A DNA stretch of 9,021 bases, from assembly GCA_040255405.1 (NCBI GenBank), contig JBDZUX010000062.1, positions 1-9,021 on the forward strand. Reading direction: 5' to 3'. The notes below the pieces were generated by a model. It saw only the letters and a program-made list of their open reading frames with translations, searched no databases and was not told where the DNA came from. Shown here one piece after another: positions 1 to 4,170 of this stretch (the first letter of the stretch is position 1; each line of letters starts with the position of its first letter). Source of the DNA: 66-474 sp040255405. GTDB taxonomy: Bacteria; Pseudomonadota; Gammaproteobacteria; Xanthomonadales; Rhodanobacteraceae. The position numbers were made by a program, and so were the translations under genes.

Positions 1-765
1 CGCGTCGTACCGTGCGCCGTCGGGGCCGTCGCCGATCGGCACGCTGGCCACGGGCTTGCCGTTTTCGGAATCGGTAACGGCCATGATGTTGTTCTGGCAC
101 ACCGAGAACAGGCGATGGTGCGCGACATCGATCGCGAGGCCCGAAGGATGGCGGCAATCCTTCAGCGGCCACGTGGTGGTGACCTTCATGCCGACCGGGT
201 CGATCACGGCCAGCTCGCCCTTGTCGGTGATGTTGTCGAACACGCGCCCGTGCCCGTCGCTGACCGCAAATTCCGGCCGGCCCGGCAGCGCGATGCGCCC
301 GAGCAGTTTGCCGCTGGCTGCATCGATCACGCTGGCGTCGTTGCTGTCGCCGTTGAAGGTGAGCACGCGCTTCGAGTACGGGTCGTAGACGATGCTGTCC
401 GGATCCTTGCCGCCAACCGCGACGGTTTGTTCGACCTTCAGCGTGGCGGGGTCGAAAACCGTCACGGTGTTCGCGCGCCCGTTGCTGATGAAGCCGCGCC
501 GCAGGTCGTCGGCCACCACCGCGCCGTGTACGCCGGAAAGTCCATCGATCTCGCCGACCCGCCTGTTGTCGCGCACGTCCAGCACGATCACGCGATCGGC
601 ATGGCTGACGTACAGGTGTTGCGCGGCCTGGTCGATGAAGAGGTAATCCCAGAAGCCCGTGCCGCTGAGCGGCACGCGTTGCACGACTTGCCAGCCGCTG
701 CCGGACGCCGCCAGCGCAAAGGCCGGCATCAAAGCAATGCAAAGGGCGATCGCGATGCGTTTCAT
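1..765 (-). CDS. Secreted YncE-like beta-propeller protein, partial (C-terminus beyond left edge)
   Basis: The first 255 residues are present and the frame runs open off the left edge. The ATG at 763-765 is preceded by GGAG (complement of 772-775) with 6 bases of spacing. Residues 1-19 form a classical Sec signal peptide (MKR, a hydrophobic core, then ALA before the cut), so the mature protein should be periplasmic. The mature part shows repeated blade-like units of about 40 residues: 'HLYVSHADRVIVLDV', 'RGFISNGRANTVTVFD', 'RVLTFNGDSNDASVID', 'RVFDNITDKGELAVID', 'RLFSVCQNNIMAVTD'. Each has a strand, a short turn and a V-x-D end, typical of YVTN/YncE seven-bladed propellers, which are usually about 330-350 residues, so roughly 80-100 are missing. 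The biochemical role of most YncE-like proteins is unknown. E. coli yncE is iron-responsive and sits beside a TonB receptor gene, but the receptor in this window is over 6 kb away, so a link is only a guess. It lies 86 bases downstream of the cytochrome b561 gene and may be co-transcribed with it. Confidence 0.87.
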   Translation of the reverse strand, partial: MKRIAIALCIALMPAFALAASGSGWQVVQRVPLSGTGFWDYLFIDQAAQHLYVSHADRVIVLDVRDNRRVGEIDGLSGVHGAVVADDLRRGFISNGRANTVTVFDPATLKVEQTVAVGGKDPDSIVYDPYSKRVLTFNGDSNDASVIDAASGKLLGRIALPGRPEFAVSDGHGRVFDNITDKGELAVIDPVGMKVTTTWPLKDCRHPSGLAIDVAHHRLFSVCQNNIMAVTDSENGKPVASVPIGDGPDGARYDA

Positions 766-851
766 GGGACGCTCCGGTTCGCTGCCGCAAAGGTGCAGCG
801 CGTTCACCAGCGCGAGTCTAGTCCTGCGGACGGTCGGGAGGCTTGCCGGCG

Positions 852-1397
852 TCACACGCCCGGCAACATGCGCTGCAGCACCCGGTCACGCCGGATGAAG
901 TAGTGGTACAGCGCCGCGGCGACATGCAGGCCCGCCAGGGGCAGAATGCCGTATTCGGCGATGAGGATATGGATGTCGCCGGTCCAGCGCCAGCTTGCGG
1001 CATGCGTGGCGACCAGTTGCGGCATCTGCACGAGTTCGAAGAACGTCACCGGCATGCCGCGATACGAGGCGTTGATCCAGCCCAGCAGCGGCACCACAGC
1101 CAGCAGCAGGTAGAGCAGCCCGTGGATCACGCGCGCCGAGCGCACTTGCCACGGCGGAACGCCTGCCTCCGGGGCGGGTTCGCCATGGACGATCCGCCAA
1201 GCCAGGCGCACGACGATGACGGCGAGTATCAGCACGCCGATCGAAAAGTGCAGGCTGATCAGCGTGGTCACCGGCGTATCGCGGCCGATGTGCGGCATCG
1301 TCCAGCCGACGGCGTACTGCGCGACCAGCAGCGCGAGGATGAGCCAGTGCAGGATGATCGCGGTGCGCGTGTAGCGGCCCTGCGTGCTGATGGCCAT
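852..1397 (-). CDS. Cytochrome b561 (CybB family), inner-membrane dihaem protein
   Basis: A 181-residue protein, close to the usual 175-190 of bacterial cytochrome b561. It has four hydrophobic helices at about residues 13-34, 45-66, 88-108 and 142-166. Histidines that fit the two haem b sites are H17 ('ILHW') in helix 1, H50 ('SLHFSIG') in helix 2, and H143 ('DIHIL') and H158 ('GLHVAAALYHYF') in helix 4; H92 is a further helix-3 histidine. Family members are quinone-linked: E. coli CybB oxidises superoxide and reduces ubiquinone, and others pass quinol electrons to periplasmic partners. The start was put at the ATG at 1395-1397 because the family N-terminus (short tail, Y-T-R, then helix 1) begins there and GGGTGA lies 7 bases upstream (complement of 1405-1410). 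The frame stays open to 1655, but that extension overlaps the previous gene and has no family character. A yncE-like gene follows 86 bases downstream. The substrate and partner are not visible from sequence. Confidence 0.93.
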   Translation of the reverse strand: MAISTQGRYTRTAIILHWLILALLVAQYAVGWTMPHIGRDTPVTTLISLHFSIGVLILAVIVVRLAWRIVHGEPAPEAGVPPWQVRSARVIHGLLYLLLAVVPLLGWINASYRGMPVTFFELVQMPQLVATHAASWRWTGDIHILIAEYGILPLAGLHVAAALYHYFIRRDRVLQRMLPGV

Positions 1398-1593
1398 GTT
1401 TGATTCACCCAAGTCGAGGGGACGGATGCAATCAAGGAATCGTCGAATGACCGCTCCGGGTCGATCCCTGTTGGACATCTGCTGTGCCGACAAGGCGGCA
1501 CGCAGATTAACCTTGCTTCTGCACAGCGGCAACTCGATCGACCCTGCAGGCCCTAGAGGTTGGATTGGCCATCCGTCGACCAGGAGCAGGGAT
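1398..1593 (-). promoter_or_regulatory. Intergenic region upstream of cytochrome b561, weak sigma70-like promoter candidate
   Basis: This 196-base gap separates the DUF4336 gene from the b561 gene, long enough for an independent promoter. On the minus strand, TTGCCG (complement of 1527-1532) lies 17 bases before TAATCT (complement of 1504-1509). The matches are 4/6 to the -35 consensus and 3/6 to the -10 consensus; a shifted GTTAAT (4/6) with 15-base spacing is also possible. The match is weak and could be chance. No clear rho-independent terminator was found after the DUF4336 stop: short palindromes such as CCTGCAGG are present but without a T-run. Read-through from the upstream genes is therefore not excluded. 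Confidence 0.25.
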
Positions 1594-2280
1594 TCAGATC
1601 CAGCGCAGCGCCTTCTCGATGATGTCGGCGGCACCGTTCTGCGCGCAGGATCCATGCGCGATCAGCAACCGCTCGGGATTCCATGCCAACACTTTATCCA
1701 GTGCCGCACGGGCGGGGCCGTGCCGCAGGAAGCTGGCGCGCCAGTCGGGTGGCGTGCTCCCGTTTTCTCCGGCGAGGCCGCAGAGTTTCATGACCATGCC
1801 CTTCCAGCCGGAAAGGTGTTCGTCGGTGAAGCGCTGGATCAGGTCGCCGATGATCGCGGTACGCGAGGCGCGGTGGAAAAACGCCACCTCATCCATCGCG
1901 AACGATCCGCGGAAAACGACGTAATCGATATCAGCCGCCCACGACGAAATCGGCTGGTCGTCCAGCATGGCGTGGAAATGCAACGCGCGTTTTTTTCGGG
2001 CGAGGCCGGGCGGCGCATACAGCCGTGCATCGGGCCAGTGCCCGGCCCATGCCTGCAGGAACAGGTAATGGAGTTTGTTTGGCGAAACGATGTGGCGCAC
2101 CGGCCCGATGGCCTGCACCTTGTCCGCCAGCTCCGTCGTGAGGGCAATGGGCGACCACACCCAGGCGCTGCCGTCCGAAAGGCGTGCCACGGCCATGCGC
2201 GTGGGATAGGGGAACCCATGGAAGGAAACGACGGGCCCGTCCGCGATGTAGAGGGATGGGCCGAAGGGCTCGAGCATCAC
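1594..2280 (-). CDS. DUF4336 family protein, metallo-beta-lactamase-related fold
   Basis: A 228-residue soluble protein with no signal peptide or membrane segment, so probably cytoplasmic. Blocks I associate with DUF4336 are present: 'HIVSPNKLHYLFLQAW' at 63-78, 'PDARLYAPPGLARKK' at 83-97, 'DEVAFFHRASRTAIIGDLI' at 130-148 and 'LLIAHG' near H209. The family is distantly related to metallo-beta-lactamase hydrolases but lacks the full HxHxDH motif; H63, H71, H136, D146 and H209 are candidate metal or active-site residues, by inference. No member has a function that I know of. The start is GTG at 2278-2280 or the adjacent ATG at 2275-2277; GGTGG (complement of 2290-2294) is 9 bases from the GTG and 12 from the ATG, slightly favouring GTG. 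It lies 52 bases after the stop of the porin-cytochrome gene, with no terminator between, so the two probably share a transcript. A 53-base near-copy of codons 134-151 lies at 4086-4138. Confidence 0.85.
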   Translation of the reverse strand: MMLEPFGPSLYIADGPVVSFHGFPYPTRMAVARLSDGSAWVWSPIALTTELADKVQAIGPVRHIVSPNKLHYLFLQAWAGHWPDARLYAPPGLARKKRALHFHAMLDDQPISSWAADIDYVVFRGSFAMDEVAFFHRASRTAIIGDLIQRFTDEHLSGWKGMVMKLCGLAGENGSTPPDWRASFLRHGPARAALDKVLAWNPERLLIAHGSCAQNGAADIIEKALRWI

Positions 2281-2332
2281 GCAAGGCTACCACCTTCCTG
2301 CGCTCGCCTCGGCTGTGCGGGGGGTCACTGCG

Positions 2333-3718
2333 CTAGAACGACAGCCACGCGTACAGGTACAGGGTGTCGTTGTCGGAGGCGCGGCGCCCGGCCTCGTCGA
2401 TGTTGCTGACGCGGCCACTGAAGCGGGTGTACCAGGTGTATTGCAGGCCGATGCGGAGGTTGGCGTACGGCTGCGCCCACGAATCGGATTTGCCGAACGG
2501 CGTCCACATCAGCTCGGCGACGCCGCCCTGGGTGTTGGGGCTGCCGTCGTTGCCGTAGAGCGCAAGGTCGCTGCTTCCGTTGTTCGCGAAACCACCGAGG
2601 ACGGCGCCCCAGGTGTTGCGATACCAGTAGGCCGCCTCGATGTTCAGCGCCTGCAGGCTGTCGTGCAGGTTGGCCGAATCCCCGGCTGCGTAGGTGGCGT
2701 CCAGGCGCTGGCGCTCTGCCACGTACAAGCCGTTGACCGTCACGACCTGGTCGCCGCCGTTGAGGAACTGGTAGCTCGCGTCGATGCCGAGGTCGGTGAA
2801 CTTGTCGGTGGGGCCGGGCAGGGCGATCACATTGCCGGCTGCGTCGGTATCCGCCAGTTCGCGCGCGGCATGCAGTGCGAACGCACCGAGCTCCACGTTG
2901 CCACTTTTCAGGTTCCACGTATGGGCGATCCGCCCGTACGGCGCGATGCCCGCGATGCGCCCGTCGTAATCCGCGTTCACGTCGGCGAGGAAGGCCGGCG
3001 ACAGGCTGCGATAGCCACCCAGCTCGGCATACAGGCCATTGTTGAACTGCATGTAGCTGGTGACGCCGACCACCTGCCCGGCAAGGCCGCCCACCAGCAA
3101 AGGTGCCGCCGGCGCACCCGGCGCGAGGTCGGGGGCGGTGTAGGGGTACTGCCACGCCGGGGCGGTATTGAACGTGTCGGTGACCGTCGGGTTGTTGTTG
3201 AGCGACACGCCCCAGATCACCGGCTTGCCCGCCAGCGTCAGGGAGCGCGCGTAGCGCAGGTCGGCGTTGTCCCAACCGAGCAGACCGCCGTTTTCGGAAT
3301 AGGTCGCCTGTGCAAACACGCCGAGGTGATCCGTGATCCGGCCGGCGAGGAACGCCGAGACCTGCTGCAGTTCGGTGTTGTCGTTGGTGCCGAAACCATC
3401 TGCGGGCGGTGAGGTCTGGGCCTTGGCGGTGTGGGTGAACGACTCGATCAGCATCATCGACAGCGGCACCTTGGTGTCGGTACCGACATTCAAGGTATAG
3501 CCCATCTGCTTGAATGCGCGCCCGAACGGCGTGAGTTGCGGGCCGAAGCCGCCGATGTGGCAGGACGTGCAGGGTTGGTGCGTCTGGCGCGCGAAGGAGG
3601 GAACCGCGCGCGCATTCGGGGCGAATGCTGCCCACACGGTCAGTGCCAGCATCCACGCGACGACGATCCTGATGAGCGCGTGCGGCCTGCGGCGGCAAGC
3701 GATGCGATCGGATTCCAT
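2333..3718 (-). CDS. Cyc2-like outer-membrane monohaem cytochrome c-porin fusion
   Basis: A 461-residue protein. Residues 1-38 form a long signal peptide (basic n-region with several Arg, hydrophobic core at 18-33, cut after N-A-R-A). Immediately after comes a single c-type haem site, CTSCH at 50-54, inside a block characteristic of Cyc2-type fusions: 'VPSFARQT' at 39-46, 'LTPFGRAFK' at 62-70 and 'GY' at 73-74. From about 80 to the end the sequence is like an outer-membrane barrel: alternating aromatic/hydrophobic strands, Gly/Asn/Asp-rich loops, and a terminal 'YLYAWLSF' with the C-terminal Phe typical of Bam-assembled barrels. About 385 residues suit a 16-strand porin. Known Cyc2 proteins (Acidithiobacillus, Mariprofundus, Gallionella) move electrons from extracellular Fe(II) across the outer membrane. 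Here the spacing after CxxCH (GGFGPQLTPFGR) is about two residues longer than I recall for iron-oxidiser Cyc2, so this may be a related but functionally distinct branch. The ATG at 3716-3718 has a strong GGAGGA 8 bases upstream. The substrate is not shown by sequence. Confidence 0.85.
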   Translation of the reverse strand: MESDRIACRRRPHALIRIVVAWMLALTVWAAFAPNARAVPSFARQTHQPCTSCHIGGFGPQLTPFGRAFKQMGYTLNVGTDTKVPLSMMLIESFTHTAKAQTSPPADGFGTNDNTELQQVSAFLAGRITDHLGVFAQATYSENGGLLGWDNADLRYARSLTLAGKPVIWGVSLNNNPTVTDTFNTAPAWQYPYTAPDLAPGAPAAPLLVGGLAGQVVGVTSYMQFNNGLYAELGGYRSLSPAFLADVNADYDGRIAGIAPYGRIAHTWNLKSGNVELGAFALHAARELADTDAAGNVIALPGPTDKFTDLGIDASYQFLNGGDQVVTVNGLYVAERQRLDATYAAGDSANLHDSLQALNIEAAYWYRNTWGAVLGGFANNGSSDLALYGNDGSPNTQGGVAELMWTPFGKSDSWAQPYANLRIGLQYTWYTRFSGRVSNIDEAGRRASDNDTLYLYAWLSF

Positions 3719-3726
3719 GGTTCATC

Positions 3727-3732
3727 TCCTCC
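3727..3732 (-). promoter_or_regulatory. Ribosome binding site of the porin-cytochrome gene
   Basis: GGAGGA on the minus strand, 8 bases before the ATG at 3716-3718. It is the strongest Shine-Dalgarno match among the genes here and fixes the start. Another ATG overlaps the spacer (complement of 3723-3725) but is out of frame and too close to the site. Confidence 0.8.
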
Positions 3733-3767
3733 GCGAGCGCCGGGAAACGGCGGATCGAGCGGCACGA

Positions 3768-3773
3768 AGCATC
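3768..3773 (-). promoter_or_regulatory. Candidate -10 element of the FNR-type promoter
   Basis: GATGCT on the minus strand matches 3 of 6 bases of TATAAT. It begins 21 bases after the end of the FNR-type box, which would put the transcription start near 3761 and the box centre at about -40.5 to -41.5, the class II activation position. Weak -10 elements are normal in promoters that need an FNR-family activator. The predicted 5' untranslated leader is about 43 bases. The hexamer alone would not be convincing; its value lies in the spacing. Confidence 0.4.
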
Positions 3774-3794
3774 CTCCGGCCATGCAGCCTGCCG

Positions 3795-3808
3795 TTGACG
3801 TGGATCAA
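3795..3808 (-). promoter_or_regulatory. FNR/Anr/Dnr-type operator upstream of the porin-cytochrome gene
   Basis: On the minus strand the sequence is TTGATCCACGTCAA: a perfect TTGAT half-site, four bases, then GTCAA, one mismatch from the FNR consensus TTGAT-N4-ATCAA. Anr and Dnr boxes of Pseudomonas commonly have this TTGAT-N4-GTCAA form. It lies 76 bases before the ATG, in noncoding sequence, at a spacing from a plausible -10 that fits class II activation. By inference, the porin-cytochrome and DUF4336 genes are induced at low oxygen or by nitric oxide, depending on which regulator binds. No regulator gene of this family lies in the window. Confidence 0.55.
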
Positions 3809-3976
3809 TTCCATGCGCATGTCTGCGGGAGCCTTCCTGCCGGAAATCCACAGCGACGCTGGCGCTTGCAGCTGGCGCCGGATGAACCTGACTTCGGCAA
3901 AGGATTCCTGCCAGGGATTGAACGAAGGTGAATCAGGGGGTGGCGGTCGTTGCACGATCGCCGAATGCGCGCTCGG

Positions 3977-3995
3977 CGTCGATGCCGCATCGACG
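3977..3995. repeat. Perfect inverted repeat, 8-base stem
   Basis: CGTCGATG and CATCGACG are separated by CCG, giving a perfect 8-base stem with a three-base loop. There is no T-run on either side, so it is not a standard rho-independent terminator. It could be a transcript structure after the kinase gene, a protein-binding palindrome, or chance in GC-rich DNA. Confidence 0.4.
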
Positions 3996-4049
3996 GCCGG
4001 TCTACCGACGGGATGGCGCGCGATCGTGTCCCGCTGGGCGTTGCACGGC

Positions 4050-4065
4050 TCCAGCCCCGGCTGGA
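4050..4065. repeat. Inverted repeat, 7-base stem downstream of the kinase gene
   Basis: TCCAGCC and GGCTGGA flank CC; in RNA the inner pairs would open to give a TCCAG/CTGGA stem with a six-base loop. It lies about 105 bases after the kinase stop and just beyond the DUF4336 relic. No T-run follows on the minus strand. A role in 3'-end formation or RNA stability is possible but not shown. Confidence 0.35.
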
Positions 4066-4085
4066 CCGAGGATCCTGAAGCGAAG

Positions 4086-4138
4086 AAGCGCTAAATCAGC
4101 TCGCCGCTGATCGCGAAACGCGAGGCGCGGTGGAAAAA
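4086..4138 (-). pseudogene. Relic fragment of a DUF4336 gene
   Basis: These 53 bases match 1829-1881, inside the intact DUF4336 gene, at 47 of 53 positions with no gap and in the same orientation; the last 21 bases (4118-4138) are identical. In the matching minus-strand frame the fragment reads FFHRASRFAISGELI, a TAG stop (4091-4093), then RF, against FFHRASRTAIIGDLIQRF at residues 134-151 of the intact protein. Beyond 4138, similarity fades (a possible 2-base deletion and a matching ATCGC at 4151-4155); before 4086 it is lost after a few bases. The fragment starts 32 bases after the kinase stop. It is best read as the remains of a second DUF4336 gene or a partial duplication. It cannot make protein: it lacks both ends and has a stop codon. 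Confidence 0.7.
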
Positions 4139-4170
4139 TCACCCCCGTAATCGCAGCCTCCTGGACGCGG

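Larger units (their letters stand above)
3733..4170. other. Gene-poor region between histidine kinase and porin-cytochrome genes
   Basis: About 440 bases with no gene I can support. From the kinase stop in the direction of transcription it holds the DUF4336 relic (4086-4138), two T-run-less hairpins (4050-4065 and 3977-3995), and the FNR-type box and -10 (3795-3808, 3768-3773). Open frames cross it on both strands, but their proteins are low-complexity, Arg/Pro-rich and unlike any family I know. One minus-strand frame stays open from 4090 to 3722, running through the promoter and ending over the ribosome binding site of the next gene, which argues against it being coding. Confidence 0.6.

Noticed and set aside
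766..851. TAGACT as a -10 element for the yncE-like gene
   Set aside because: No acceptable -35 at 16-18 bases upstream; co-transcription with the b561 gene explains expression equally well.
1398..1410. TTGAT-like half-site just upstream of the b561 start as a second FNR box
   Set aside because: Only one half-site is present and the second half does not match; it overlaps the ribosome binding site.
1398..1655. 86-codon N-terminal extension of the cytochrome b561 frame
   Set aside because: It overlaps the end of the DUF4336 gene, has no family similarity, and a start with a good ribosome binding site exists at 1397.
2315..3412. Long plus-strand open frame (365 codons) opposite the porin-cytochrome gene
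   Set aside because: It is antisense to a gene with a signal peptide, haem motif and barrel features; its protein is Val/Arg/Gly-rich with no recognisable domain, as expected from the complement of GC-rich coding DNA.
3722..4090. Minus-strand open frame of about 122 codons upstream of the porin-cytochrome
   Set aside because: It runs through the FNR-type box and ends on the ribosome binding site of the next gene; the protein is Arg/Pro-rich, without domains, and has no good start. Random open frames of this size are common in DNA this GC-rich.
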